Shown: piece by piece, positions 1 through 7,718 of the stretch
Position numbering within the stretch: position 1 is the first letter of the stretch
How the letters are laid out: each line of letters starts with the position of its first letter
Assembly: GCF_000227745.2 (NCBI RefSeq)
Contig: NC_018012.1
Location: forward strand, 2,588,501 to 2,652,500
Direction of reading: 5' to 3'
Source: Thiocystis violascens DSM 198
Lineage (GTDB): Bacteria; Pseudomonadota; Gammaproteobacteria; Chromatiales; Chromatiaceae
DNA length: 64,000 nucleotides
Notes under the pieces: generated by a model
Seen by the model: the letters and a program-made list of their open reading frames with translations, nothing else
The model's database searches: none
Told to the model about the DNA's origin: nothing
Translations under genes and position numbers: made by a program

Positions 1-1
1 C

Positions 2-1978
2 GCGACCGGACGCCCCCTCATTGCGGCGCTATCGCTCGGGAACGTCCCCAAGGTCTTGCAGGCGATGCGGGCGCGCTATCCCCAGGCGCCCCTGCTGCTG
101 CTGGCCGATCTGGACAAGAAAACCGGCAAACCGGATCCCAAGGTTGCGAGCGCGGCAAAGTCTGTGGGCGCGGCGCTGGCGGCCCCCGACTTCGGCCCCG
201 ACCGCCCCGAGGGCGCGACCGACTTCAACGATTTGCACCAGGCAAGCGGTCTGGAACCCGTGTGGCGCCAGATCGAGGGGGCGATTTCAGAGGCGAAAAA
301 CAGTACATGCATTCAAGAAAATTCTTCAGCCAAAAAAAGTAAAAATCCTTCCGATCCTTCCGGTACGCGGGTTCAATCCCTCCGGGACTCCTCCGGAACT
401 TCTAAAGATCCTTCCGGTACGCGGGTTCAATCCCTCCGGGACTCCTCCGGAACCTCTCAGAAATCGGGCGAATCGTTTCGGGGATGCCTGACGTATGAGC
501 CGGACAACGGCCCCATGAGACGCCTGATCGACTCCCAGGCCGCCGCCGCGATTGCCGCGCATCTGGTCGGACGCCTCGCATGGGACGCGGACGCGGGCGC
601 GTGGATGACGTGGCAGGTGACGCACTGGGAGCCGCTTCTGAATGCCGCACCCGCCGAGAAGTTGATCGCCGATGCGGTCGAGGAGGGAACGCGCCCGATT
701 GGGTATCGCGTCGCCTATCTGGCCGGGATCACCACCATCATCCAACGACGCGGGATTTTGCCAGCGCCCAACTGGCCGCCCAATGTAGTGCCCTTCGCCA
801 ATGGTCTGTTGAATCTGGAATCGGGCACGCTGACCCCGGCGACGCCGCGCTTTGCGCTCAATTGGGTCTTGCCCTGGAACTATGACAAGCAAGCCGATTG
901 CCCGGCGGTCAAGGCATGGTTGCTGCGCTCGGTAGACGGCCAAGACCCCGAGACCGTGGAACTCCTCCGCGCGTGGCTGGCGGCGCTGATCCGAGGTCTA
1001 CCGCTTCAGTATTTCCTGACCCTGATCGGTCGCGGAGGATCGGGCAAGGGGACGTTCCAGCGTCTCGCCGCCGCGCTGGTCGGAATCCGCAACGTCGCGG
1101 TGACGGATTTAGCGAGGCTGGAGAACCGCCCCTTCGAGACGGCGTTGCTCTACGGGAAGCGGCTGTGCATGGTGAATGAGGCGGGGAAGTACGGCGGGAC
1201 CGTTGATGTGCTCAAAGCCATTACCGGCGGGGATCATATCCCGATGGAGCGCAAACACGTTCAGCAATCCGGATCGTTTGTGTTTCGCGGTCTGGTCTTG
1301 ATGGCGACCAACGAGCCGATTATCGCGACCGACGCGACCAGCGGGTTAGAGCGTCGCCGCCTGACCGTTCGGTTTCCCTATTCGGCCACGCCGCACGAAA
1401 AAGCCGCATGGATGAGCAAGGGAGGCGAGGAAGCCGTCTTGCATGCCGAGATCCCTGGCTTGATTCGCTGGCTGCTTGAGATGCCCGTGGACGACATCCG
1501 CGCGCGTCTCGCCTCGCCGCCGCAACGTGTCGCCGCCGAAAACCTGCTCGGGATGGCCGCGGGAAACTCGGTTGCGGAATGGATGCTGGAAAACTGTACG
1601 CCAGTGGTAGACGACAAGATCGGGGTGCAGATCGGATCCAAGAAGCCCGCTTACGGCGGAGGCTACGAGTATTCAGAGGTTCGCCTGTATCCGCATTACC
1701 TTCAGTGGTGCGACGAAACCGGGAGGAGCCACCCTGTCGCGATCCGTAAATTCTCGGATGTGGCGTCCGACATCGCCGAACACCTTGGCTATTCGGTCAA
1801 AAAAAGCCGAGACGCCACGACGCGCGCGACGCACCTGATCGGGCTTCGGCTGCGCCAAAACTGGGAAGAGCCGTATAGCTGGATCACCTTCCGGAGGAGT
1901 GAGCCGGAGGAATCGGAGGAGTCCGGAGGAGTCTCCGGAGGGATTGAGCCCGCGTACCGGAAGGATCGGAGGAGTTAA
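2..1978 (+). CDS. D5/P4-type phage or plasmid primase-helicase (5' end outside window)
   Basis: This gene probably starts replication of a mobile element, acting as a primase fused to an SF3-type helicase. The reading frame is open to the first base of the window, so the true start lies upstream; a TTG at 56 is only an internal codon. Visible residues 1-95 look like the end of a Toprim domain (LLLLADLDKKTG, then DFNDLHQ). A Walker A motif, GRGGSGKGT, sits near residue 342, followed by a Walker B region and a conserved arginine segment (SGLERRRLTVRFP), as in D5_N/Pox_D5 ATPases. Two 18-residue direct repeats (DPSGTRVQSLRDSSGT) interrupt the linker between the domains, and the last 20 residues are encoded by an inverted copy of the same DNA. 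No integrase is visible, so I cannot say whether the element is a satellite prophage, ICE or plasmid remnant. Confidence 0.8.
   Translation, partial: ATGRPLIAALSLGNVPKVLQAMRARYPQAPLLLLADLDKKTGKPDPKVASAAKSVGAALAAPDFGPDRPEGATDFNDLHQASGLEPVWRQIEGAISEAKNSTCIQENSSAKKSKNPSDPSGTRVQSLRDSSGTSKDPSGTRVQSLRDSSGTSQKSGESFRGCLTYEPDNGPMRRLIDSQAAAAIAAHLVGRLAWDADAGAWMTWQVTHWEPLLNAAPAEKLIADAVEEGTRPIGYRVAYLAGITTIIQRRGILPAPNWPPNVVPFANGLLNLESGTLTPATPRFALNWVLPWNYDKQADCPAVKAWLLRSVDGQDPETVELLRAWLAALIRGLPLQYFLTLIGRGGSGKGTFQRLAAALVGIRNVAVTDLARLENRPFETALLYGKRLCMVNEAGKYGGTVDVLKAITGGDHIPMERKHVQQSGSFVFRGLVLMATNEPIIATDATSGLERRRLTVRFPYSATPHEKAAWMSKGGEEAVLHAEIPGLIRWLLEMPVDDIRARLASPPQRVAAENLLGMAAGNSVAEWMLENCTPVVDDKIGVQIGSKKPAYGGGYEYSEVRLYPHYLQWCDETGRSHPVAIRKFSDVASDIAEHLGYSVKKSRDATTRATHLIGLRLRQNWEEPYSWITFRRSEPEESEESGGVSGGIEPAYRKDRRS
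353..456 (+). repeat. Two in-frame 54-bp direct repeats inside the primase gene
   Basis: Two copies begin at 353 and 407, each starting GATCCTTCCGGTACGCGGG. They differ by only a few bases, and the 54-bp period equals 18 codons, so the frame is preserved. An inverted copy lies at 1921-1967. The repeats sit in a low-complexity linker between the Toprim-like and D5 domains. Confidence 0.9.
1921..1967 (-). repeat. Inverted copy of the primase repeat at its C-terminal codons
   Basis: Read on the minus strand, this segment matches the 353/407 repeats at roughly 44 of 47 positions. It encodes the final residues of the primase (SGGIEPAYRKDRRS). Further CCGGAGGA fragments lie just before it (1890-1920), suggesting repeated insertion or slippage. 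Confidence 0.85.
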
Positions 1979-2031
1979 AGGCAAAACTTTGTTCCAAAAA
2001 AAAACCGGAGCAAAGTGTACGAAAGCGCTGA

Positions 2032-2069
2032 CCAGCAACCGCGCAGACAGACATCCGCGCGGTTGCTGG
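2032..2069. repeat. Perfect 13-bp inverted repeat (hairpin) after the primase gene
   Basis: CCAGCAACCGCGC (2032-2044) and its exact complement (2057-2069) are separated by 12 bases. There is no U-tract, so a simple intrinsic terminator is unlikely. The right arm runs straight into GGCGCTGGCAGAGGTCCA, a motif that recurs in the 5.5-kb tandem repeat. Confidence 0.7.
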
Positions 2070-2087
2070 CGCTGGCAGAGGTCCAAA

Positions 2088-2303
2088 ATGACAATGAGCG
2101 AAATGCAAGCACATCATGACGCGATAATTGAGAAGCTTGACGAAATAGCGGACCTTTCTGAGCACTGGAGGCGTAACCGAGAAAAAGGCAGACATCCAAA
2201 CGCTATCCGTACTGCAATGATGATGCTGGCACATGAGATAACGATGCTGGCGCGGCTGCAAGATAGAGAAACGGCCGCATACCATGAGACCAATTCAAGC
2301 TAA
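2088..2303 (+). CDS. Small hypothetical protein (71 aa)
   Basis: I do not recognise this gene. It would encode a 71-residue, charged, helix-rich protein (EKLDEIADLSEHWRRNREKG, then AIRTAMMMLAHEITMLARL). The ATG at 2088 is chosen because GAGG lies 7-8 bases upstream; the frame stays open further upstream, but that stretch overlaps the primase end and the hairpin. The ribosome-binding sequence lies inside the copy of the repeated GGCGCTGGCAGAG motif. It sits between the primase and a small regulator and probably belongs to the same mobile element. Confidence 0.5.
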   Translation: MTMSEMQAHHDAIIEKLDEIADLSEHWRRNREKGRHPNAIRTAMMMLAHEITMLARLQDRETAAYHETNSS

Positions 2304-2348
2304 CCTCGCCAATCGCCGCACTACCCCTGCACTACGTCTCCCTGCCCC

Positions 2349-2390
2349 GCGTTGACGGGTCGCGCTACCTTGGGGCTACACCGTCAACGC
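2349..2390. promoter_or_regulatory. Inverted repeat in front of the small HTH gene
   Basis: GCGTTGACGG (2349-2358) and its exact complement CCGTCAACGC (2381-2390) are separated by 22 bases, ending 10 bases before the ATG at 2401. The left arm contains TTGACG, a possible -35 sequence, with CTACAC about 18 bases later. It could be an operator bound by the downstream protein. This is inference from position and symmetry. Confidence 0.4.
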
Positions 2391-2400
2391 GATACCGACC

Positions 2401-2760
2401 ATGAAACCCACGTCCTTTCGTTTACCTGCCGACGCCCTGGAGCGCCTACGCACCCTGACCCAACCGGGGGAAAGCATGGCAGCCGTCTTTCAGCGGGCGT
2501 TGATCGCCCTGGAAGGATCGCCGCCCCCGGTCAGTCTGGATCGCTTGGCGGCGCGTCTGGATGCCCTGGAAGCCCGCTTGCTCGCCTTGGAGCGGGAGCG
2601 TTTGCCAATCGTGCCAGATCGCCCGCCAATGATCGCGGACGATCGTGACGCCAGCATCCTGCGGCGGTTTCAGTCAGGCGAAACCAAGCGCGCCATCGCC
2701 CGCCAGCTTGGCATCGCGGAGTCCACTGTTCGCGCGGTACTGAAACGGCGCGCGCTTTAA
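2401..2760 (+). CDS. Small DNA-binding protein with ribbon-helix-helix-like N-terminus and C-terminal HTH
   Basis: Residues 1-40 (starting MKPTSFRLPADALERLRTL) resemble a ribbon-helix-helix segment. Residues 45-80 are an Arg/Glu/Leu-rich helix likely to form a coiled coil. The last 35 residues (FQSGETKRAIARQLGIAES, then TVRAVLKRRAL) read as a resolvase-type helix-turn-helix. At 119 aa it is too small to be a recombinase, so a regulator or plasmid copy-number/partition-type protein is more likely. The inverted repeat just upstream is a plausible binding site. No specific family can be named. Confidence 0.6.
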   Translation: MKPTSFRLPADALERLRTLTQPGESMAAVFQRALIALEGSPPPVSLDRLAARLDALEARLLALERERLPIVPDRPPMIADDRDASILRRFQSGETKRAIARQLGIAESTVRAVLKRRAL

Positions 2761-2844
2761 CCTCAGTTTCAGCCCGGATCATTCGTACATGGACAAGAAA
2801 GCACGAACCGCCACCGTCCAAGCCGCCACACCGAGACCCAACGC

Positions 2845-3894
2845 ATGAAACCGACCGCCAACCCCATTCGCCCTCAACCGGACACATCCGCCATGAAAAC
2901 CCCCGCACTCCCGGCGCTGCTGTCGCGCCATGCTCAACTGACCGCGCAACTTGCCGCCCTGGACGAACAGATCCGCGTCAATAGCGACGCGAGGGACACC
3001 GCCGAAGCCGACCGCGCTCAAGCCCGCGAACAGGAACGCCAAGCTATCGCCCAGATCGAACGCGAGGCACCCAAGACCCCCGGCACCAACCCCGAGTACA
3101 TCGCCCAGGAAGCCGACCGCGACCGCGCGGTAAACGCGGCCCGCCGCCTGGAAGCGGAGGCGCAGACGCGGCTGAACGCCTGCCAACAACGCGACGAAGC
3201 CCTCTCCATCCAACGCCGCGCCCTGGAACAGGATCGCCTGGCGCTGTGTGGCGGTTCGCTGTCCGACCTGCTGACGCTCCAAGACCAGATCGAGGCCGCG
3301 CGCGTCGAGGTTTCCCGTCTGGATCGCCTGATCGACGAACACCGCGCCCACCCAGCCCCGGATCGCGCCCCGGTTGACGCGCTGGACGAACAGCTTGCCG
3401 CGCTTCTCGCCAAATCCGCGCTCGGCGAAGCGGTTCAAGGCGAACTGAGCGCGCTGGAAAAACGGCGAGCCGCCGCGCAAACGAACCATGCCAGCGCCAC
3501 CGAGCAAGCCCGGCGCGCGGGGCTGTTGGTGCGTGGACTGGAAGACCGGCGAGCGGTTGAACGTGCGCGCGTGGCCGACCTGGAAAGCCAAGGCCGGATT
3601 GCGTTCGCCTGGCAGGTCCGCGCCGAACTGGACCGGACCATCCAGGACTTCCGCGCGACCGCCGAACGGCTGTTTGAGGTGCGCGGTTCCCTGTTGGGCC
3701 TGGCCAAGCTCACCGAGGGCACCGAGCCGGATCTAGCCCGCCAAGTGAAGGCGTTGACCGACCCCGCCGCCCGGCAATCGCTCAGGATCACCGGCCCCGG
3801 CCTGGATCTGATCGACGATCCCGCTTATCGCGAACGTGCGACCGAGCGCGAGCGCTCCCGCTATCGTCAGGCCGGATTGCGGTTGCCCGAATGA
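2845..3894 (+). CDS. Coiled-coil protein of the mobile element, function unknown
   Basis: The 349-residue product is rich in Ala, Arg, Glu and Gln from about residue 25 to 260, with long uninterrupted heptad-like stretches. That suggests an extended coiled coil. There is no signal peptide, membrane segment or recognisable catalytic motif. An alternative ATG at 2893 would remove the first 16 residues, and neither start has a strong ribosome-binding site. The stop overlaps the next start by ATGA (3891-3894), so the two genes are probably co-translated. By context it could be an accessory replication, mobilisation or structural protein. Confidence 0.55.
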   Translation: MKPTANPIRPQPDTSAMKTPALPALLSRHAQLTAQLAALDEQIRVNSDARDTAEADRAQAREQERQAIAQIEREAPKTPGTNPEYIAQEADRDRAVNAARRLEAEAQTRLNACQQRDEALSIQRRALEQDRLALCGGSLSDLLTLQDQIEAARVEVSRLDRLIDEHRAHPAPDRAPVDALDEQLAALLAKSALGEAVQGELSALEKRRAAAQTNHASATEQARRAGLLVRGLEDRRAVERARVADLESQGRIAFAWQVRAELDRTIQDFRATAERLFEVRGSLLGLAKLTEGTEPDLARQVKALTDPAARQSLRITGPGLDLIDDPAYRERATERERSRYRQAGLRLPE

Positions 3895-4154
3895 ATGTGG
3901 TCCGCGTTCCCGAGTTCGTGCTGATTTCCAGGGTGATCGCCGCCCTGGAACGGCAAGGCGCGGTCTTGCGCAAGCGCGAGCCGTCCCGGCGCTGGCATGA
4001 TCGCCCCGGCGATTTCGTCATTCTGCGTCGGCGAACCGCGGGGAGTGTCGGGCAACCGGGAGGCGCTAGTCATGAAGTCTATCCCGGCACCCTCGCCGAT
4101 CTGGCGCGCGAACTGGGGGCGATGGGAGACGGCGAGCGGTGCGAATGGGAGTGA
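3891..4154 (+). CDS. Small hypothetical protein coupled to the coiled-coil gene
   Basis: An 87-residue product whose start overlaps the preceding stop by four bases. The sequence begins MNVVRVPEFVLISRVIAALE and continues with a basic region (LRKREPSRRWHDRPGDFVIL). I do not recognise the family. The tight coupling and lack of an intergenic gap support it as a real gene. It converges with the phage-like gene on the opposite strand, with 4 bases between stops. Confidence 0.5.
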   Translation: MNVVRVPEFVLISRVIAALERQGAVLRKREPSRRWHDRPGDFVILRRRTAGSVGQPGGASHEVYPGTLADLARELGAMGDGERCEWE

Positions 4155-4158
4155 ACCG

Positions 4159-4797
4159 CTACCCCACCCGAACCACCGCCGTGAGGTAATCCGTCCCCGC
4201 GTGGTCTTCCTGATATGCCAGCGCCCGGCGATGCAGCGCCAACCGCGCCGCGTCGGTCTGGTAGCCGTCCGGCATCGCGAACGCGGGAAGCTCGTTCGTG
4301 ATCCCCCAGCCCGCGAAATCCAGCGGAGCCGCAAACGCGAACCCCGGCAAACGCGGAACGCAATCCGCCAAGACCGCATCGGCCATCCCCTTGACAGCGG
4401 GAGGCACGGCCCCGAGGAACCCCAGGTGACGCAGATAGAACGCCCCTGGCACCGGGTTGGCGTCTGCCCCTGGCGGGTAGAACGACGCCGAAACCTTCTT
4501 GTAGCGCCCCGCATTCACCGCCTGAGCAAAGGCTGAATCGACGCCTCCCGGTTGCGCGTACAAACGCCCCTCTCGAACGAACAGCGAGGCCACTGACCCA
4601 TAGGCCGGACGATTCGTCTCTGGATGCCCGATGACCAACGGGGCACGACTGATAGACGGACGGTAGGCGCTCGCCATGGCCTGTACATCCGTGGCCGAAA
4701 AACACACCGAACGCCCGCTCATATCGACGTGGCATCCCGGTCTGAAAATCTCGATTTCGCACGCACAAGCGGTCATCTCTGGAACCCTTTTGGACAA
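4159..4797 (-). CDS. Phage protein resembling the N-terminal part of Mu-type I protein (head protease/scaffold)
   Basis: Motifs SRAPLVIGHPETNRPAYGSV, GRYKKVSASFYPPGADANP, and LRHLGFLGAVPPAVKGM follow the pattern known from Mu-like head-maturation I proteins: a GHP motif, then a KK(I/V)SASFY block, then a GFLGA-PPAVKG block. The protein is 212 aa, shorter than the roughly 300-380 aa I recall for the full protein, so it may keep only the N-terminal part. No other head, portal or tail gene lies next to it, so it is an orphan here. The ATG at 4797 is one of two options (another at residue 8). Confidence 0.5.
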   Translation of the reverse strand: MSKRVPEMTACACEIEIFRPGCHVDMSGRSVCFSATDVQAMASAYRPSISRAPLVIGHPETNRPAYGSVASLFVREGRLYAQPGGVDSAFAQAVNAGRYKKVSASFYPPGADANPVPGAFYLRHLGFLGAVPPAVKGMADAVLADCVPRLPGFAFAAPLDFAGWGITNELPAFAMPDGYQTDAARLALHRRALAYQEDHAGTDYLTAVVRVG

Positions 4798-4897
4798 CGA
4801 AAAACGTCTTGACAGTCTACCGCCGAAAACGCTTCAACAGCCTGAATGGAGTTGTAAAATAAAGCGACTGACCAGCGGATAAACCAAAGGTGTCGGA

Positions 4898-5458
4898 ATG
4901 ATTGGAACCCCTGTTTCGCGCGTTAGAGGCGGATTGGAAATGGTCACGATTAACGGGGTCGCGTTACCGGAAGCGCGCGTTCGCGACCACATGCCCGAGA
5001 CGCTGCGAGAGGTCGCCGATCTGATCGGCGTGGCCGCCGCGCTTTGCCTTTCCAAGCGGTTCGGCGGTCGCTCCCTGTACATCCCCGCAAGCCCCGGCCC
5101 AGACAGCGACATTACCGCCTGCATTGGCTGGGAGGCGGCGCAAACGTTGGGGCGCTACTTCGGGCAGAACGATGTCGTGCTACCGATGGCTCGCACCATC
5201 GAACGCCTGGCCCGCGATCAGGCATTGCTTCAGGATCGCGGTCGAGGCGCAACTGTTCGCTGGCTGTCGTTTCGCTACGATCTGAGCGAGCGGAGGGTTT
5301 GGGAAATTCTCGCGGTTCACCGCGCCCACGAAGCCCCGTGTGGGGTTGTACCCATTCCAGAGAGCGCCACCGCACGAGAGACCACGCCCCGCGCGGCTGG
5401 CAGGGCAACCAGCGCCCGCGCGGGGAACGCCAGAGCGGGATTCGATGGGGCACGCTGA
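4898..5458 (+). CDS. Mor-like transcription activator (Mu middle-operon regulator family)
   Basis: Residues 35-65 (LREVADLIGVAAALCLSKRF, then GGRSLYIPA) match the Mor/C-family signature of a helical dimerisation region followed by GG..(V/L)YIP. A C-terminal helix-turn-helix is visible (VRWLSFRYDLSERRVWEIL, residues 123-141). In Mu, Mor activates the middle promoter. The spacer between the two parts is longer than in Mu Mor, and a 40-residue Ala/Arg-rich tail follows the HTH. It is divergent from the I-like gene, about 100 bases away, so it may regulate that gene. Family assignment rests on motif pattern only. Confidence 0.6.
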   Translation: MIGTPVSRVRGGLEMVTINGVALPEARVRDHMPETLREVADLIGVAAALCLSKRFGGRSLYIPASPGPDSDITACIGWEAAQTLGRYFGQNDVVLPMARTIERLARDQALLQDRGRGATVRWLSFRYDLSERRVWEILAVHRAHEAPCGVVPIPESATARETTPRAAGRATSARAGNARAGFDGAR

Positions 5459-5530
5459 TCGTCGATCAGTGCGGATTGGCACTAGATCGCGAGATGACTT
5501 GAGCGATTAAGCCGAAACGGGAGCCGCCTT

Positions 5531-5800
5531 CACCGCTTGGCGCTGGCAGAGATCCAGGGCATCCGCCATTGGATTGCTGTCTTGGCGCTGACGCTCACCA
5601 CCACCTGCTCCGAGGTGCCCCGCCGTCTGGCGCTGGCATCCATCGCCACCTTCACCGCTTGGCGCTGGCAGAGATCCAGGGACATCCGCCGGCGGATTGC
5701 TGTCTTGGCGCTGACGCTCACCACCACCTGCTCCGAGGTGCCCCGCCGTCTGGCGCTGGCATCCATCGCCACCTTCACCGCTTGGCGCTGGGAGCAATTC
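5531..5800. repeat. Tandem repeat, unit 122-123 bp, two full copies and a partial third
   Basis: Copies begin at 5531, 5653 and 5776 with CACCGCTTGGCGCTGG. The first two are nearly identical over their full length; copy 2 has one extra base and a few changes near GGCATCCGCC. The third diverges after 16 bases. Within each unit the core (C/T)TGGCGCTG occurs three times, at offsets of about 5, 50 and 95. No open frame appears conserved by selection across copies. The core plus GCAGAGRTCCA also occurs at 2065-2084. Confidence 0.9.
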
Positions 5801-5984
5801 AGGCCGTCGAGATCCAAGAAGCCCGGCTGATCGACCCCGAAAAATCGTGCAGCGATCCCTAGCAGGGGGCATCTTTGGGGGCATAACTTCAAACAAGCGA
5901 TGTCAGACCGCTTATCGATCAATGGCATAGGAAGGCTTTTCGGTTGCTGTCGAGGCACCAAATATCCATTCAAAGTATCGGCGT

Positions 5985-6037
5985 CGCCCGCAAGCGGGCT
6001 CCTACGCGCCCCGTAGAGCCTGCTTGCGGGCGACTTG
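5985..6037. repeat. REP-type palindrome pair (BIME-like)
   Basis: TCGCCCGCAAGCGGGCTCCTAC is followed, after a short spacer, by an inverted, slightly diverged copy (GTAGAGCCTGCTTGCGGGCGAC). The same element recurs at 17815-17895 and 59163-59284. The core forms a hairpin through CCCGC/GCGGG. Confidence 0.85.
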
Positions 6038-6229
6038 ACCGTCGGTTTCAGCGATTCGGCAAATCATTGCTGGACGGTTTCTTGATGGCAGTGGCCCGAA
6101 GACGTTTTCGCAACCTGCCTAAGGCGTGTCATGAATTGTGTTCGCGCGGATGATCGCCGCCCAGCCACGGTTCCAGGGCTCGGATCGATGCGCTCGACGC
6201 GGATACTGCACGGCATCACGCGGCATCAT

Positions 6230-6257
6230 TGTAGGGGCGAATGAATTCGCCCCTACA
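6230..6257. repeat. 28-bp near-perfect palindrome
   Basis: TGTAGGGGCGAAT and its complement ATTCGCCCCTACA are separated by two bases. It is a compact interspersed palindrome in non-coding DNA, unlike the REP family in sequence. No function is evident. Confidence 0.75.
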
Positions 6258-6446
6258 GGCCCGCATCCTGCTCAAGGAATGGGGAAGCCCTTGATCTCCA
6301 TGCGAATCCCACACAATGAGTGAGGCACTCGAACCATGAACGGCTTCATGCGCCGAGGCCCCGGATTCAGGACGAAAGAGAAATCGGTACGGTCTTTCCC
6401 GAAAATCTTTCCACAATTAAGAATTGCCGGCAAATACACGAAGTTG

Positions 6447-7580
6447 TTATGACAACGTCAAGCCAGCCGCCTTGGCGACAGCATCCGCCACCTGGATCTG
6501 CTCGTTCTCTGAAAGGTAAGGATGCATGGGCAAACTGATGACACGCTTCGCAACGTCAGCGCTGACGGGAGTCGCGCCTGTCTCCAAACCAACATGAAAC
6601 ACGGGCTGCTCGTTCAGAGGGACAGGGTAATGAACGGCGGTCGGAATGCCCCGATCCTGAAGCCGCGTTGCGACCTCGTCTCGATCAGGCACCTGAATCG
6701 TATATTGCGCGTAGACGGACAGATTGTCTGGCCGGATCGCTGGCGTCAGCACCGCAGCGCCTCCAGTGGCGGTCGAAGCGGCTCCACGTTCGCTCAGTAA
6801 CGCCGTATAGCGATCCCCCAACCTCGACCGTGCCGCGATCTCGTCAGGAAAAACGTCCATTTTCGCGAGCAGGACAGCGGCCTGAATCGTATCGAGACGC
6901 CCATTCAGACCCAGGCTCGGGTGATGATAGCGCCGGTCCTGACCGTGATTCCGAATCTCCCGGAGCTTTTTGGCCAGCGCATCGTCGCCGGTAAAACAGG
7001 CGCCGCCGTCGCCATAGGCGCCCAGCGGCTTGGCCGGGAAAAACGAGGTACATCCGATCGTCGACAATCCGCAGGAGCGCCGCCCCCGATCGCTGGCACC
7101 GAAACTCTGCGCCGCATCCTCGATCACGGGCAGACGATGGCGCTCGGCGACCGCGTTGATGGCGTCCATTTCCGCGCACTGTCCATACAGCGATACCGGC
7201 ATGATGGCGCGGGTCCGTCCGGTGATGGCATCCTCCAACAAGTCGGGATCGAGGTTGTAGGTGACCGGATCGATGTCGACAAAAATCGGACGCGCGCCAA
7301 GCAGGGCGATCATCTCGCCGGTGGCGATGAAGGTGAAGGGCGTCGTGATCACTTCGTCGCCGCGACCGATCTCCAGCGCCATCATGGCCGCCAGCAGCGC
7401 ATCCGTGCCGCTCGACATCCCGATGCAGTGACGCACCCCGACGAACTCGGCCAGCCGTTCCTCCAACTCCTGAATCTCCGGCCCCATGACGAATTGACCG
7501 TGGCGCAGCACGGTTTCGATCCGGGCCTTGACGTTTTCTTCGATCAGGCTGTATTGGGTTTTTAAATCGATAAATTGCAT
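6447..7580 (-). CDS. DegT/DnrJ/EryC1/StrS-family sugar aminotransferase (WbpE-like)
   Basis: PLP-dependent aminotransferase acting on a nucleotide-linked keto sugar, probably for surface polysaccharide. The cofactor lysine is in FFPAKPLGAYGDGG (Lys184) and the pyridine-nitrogen aspartate in IEDAAQSFGA (Asp155). The phosphate-binding segment MSSGTDALLAAMMALEIG is near residue 55. Length (377 aa) is normal. The opening QFIDLKTQY and the SGTDAL/TPFTFIATGE blocks are closest in style to WbpE/WlbC enzymes, which make diacetylated amino-uronic acids. No other polysaccharide gene is adjacent, so the exact substrate is unknown. The gene stands alone, between repeat-rich DNA and an inverted repeat. 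Confidence 0.85.
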   Translation of the reverse strand: MQFIDLKTQYSLIEENVKARIETVLRHGQFVMGPEIQELEERLAEFVGVRHCIGMSSGTDALLAAMMALEIGRGDEVITTPFTFIATGEMIALLGARPIFVDIDPVTYNLDPDLLEDAITGRTRAIMPVSLYGQCAEMDAINAVAERHRLPVIEDAAQSFGASDRGRRSCGLSTIGCTSFFPAKPLGAYGDGGACFTGDDALAKKLREIRNHGQDRRYHHPSLGLNGRLDTIQAAVLLAKMDVFPDEIAARSRLGDRYTALLSERGAASTATGGAAVLTPAIRPDNLSVYAQYTIQVPDRDEVATRLQDRGIPTAVHYPVPLNEQPVFHVGLETGATPVSADVAKRVISLPMHPYLSENEQIQVADAVAKAAGLTLS

Positions 7581-7621
7581 TCGTCTTGCCTATTCGTGGT
7601 GATGCCAGGTACGGCGCCGCT

Positions 7622-7696
7622 GCCATTCAGTTAAGCCGTTCATGGTTCGACCCTTCGACGGACTCAGGACTCACCACGAACGGCTTAACTGAATGG
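7622..7696. repeat. Inverted repeat with arms of about 24 bp
   Basis: GCCATTCAGTTAAGCCGTTC is mirrored by GAACGGCTTAACTGAATGGC, enclosing about 35 bases that include TTCGACGGACTCAGG, a pattern seen in interspersed palindromic repeats of many proteobacteria. It lies between two leftward genes and could act as a terminator or transcript-stabilising hairpin. Confidence 0.8.
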
Positions 7697-7718
7697 CCAT
7701 GAGGTACGGCGCGGCCGC

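Larger units (their letters stand above)
5459..6446. other. About 1 kb without a convincing gene, rich in repeats
   Basis: No open frame here looks protein-coding. Frames through 5530-5970 only translate the tandem repeat. The stretch holds the 122-bp tandem repeat (5531-5800), a REP pair (5985-6037) and a GGGGCGAAT palindrome (6230-6257). It probably marks the junction between the mobile element on the left and chromosomal genes on the right. Confidence 0.6.

Noticed and set aside
5531..5800. Possible CRISPR array
   Set aside because: The repeat unit is 122-123 bp and nearly identical throughout, with no alternation of short repeats and unique spacers and no cas genes nearby.
5530..5973. 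Open frames through the tandem repeat, both strands
   Set aside because: They only translate the repeat and end in unrelated sequence; the third copy breaks the pattern and no start or ribosome-binding site is convincing.
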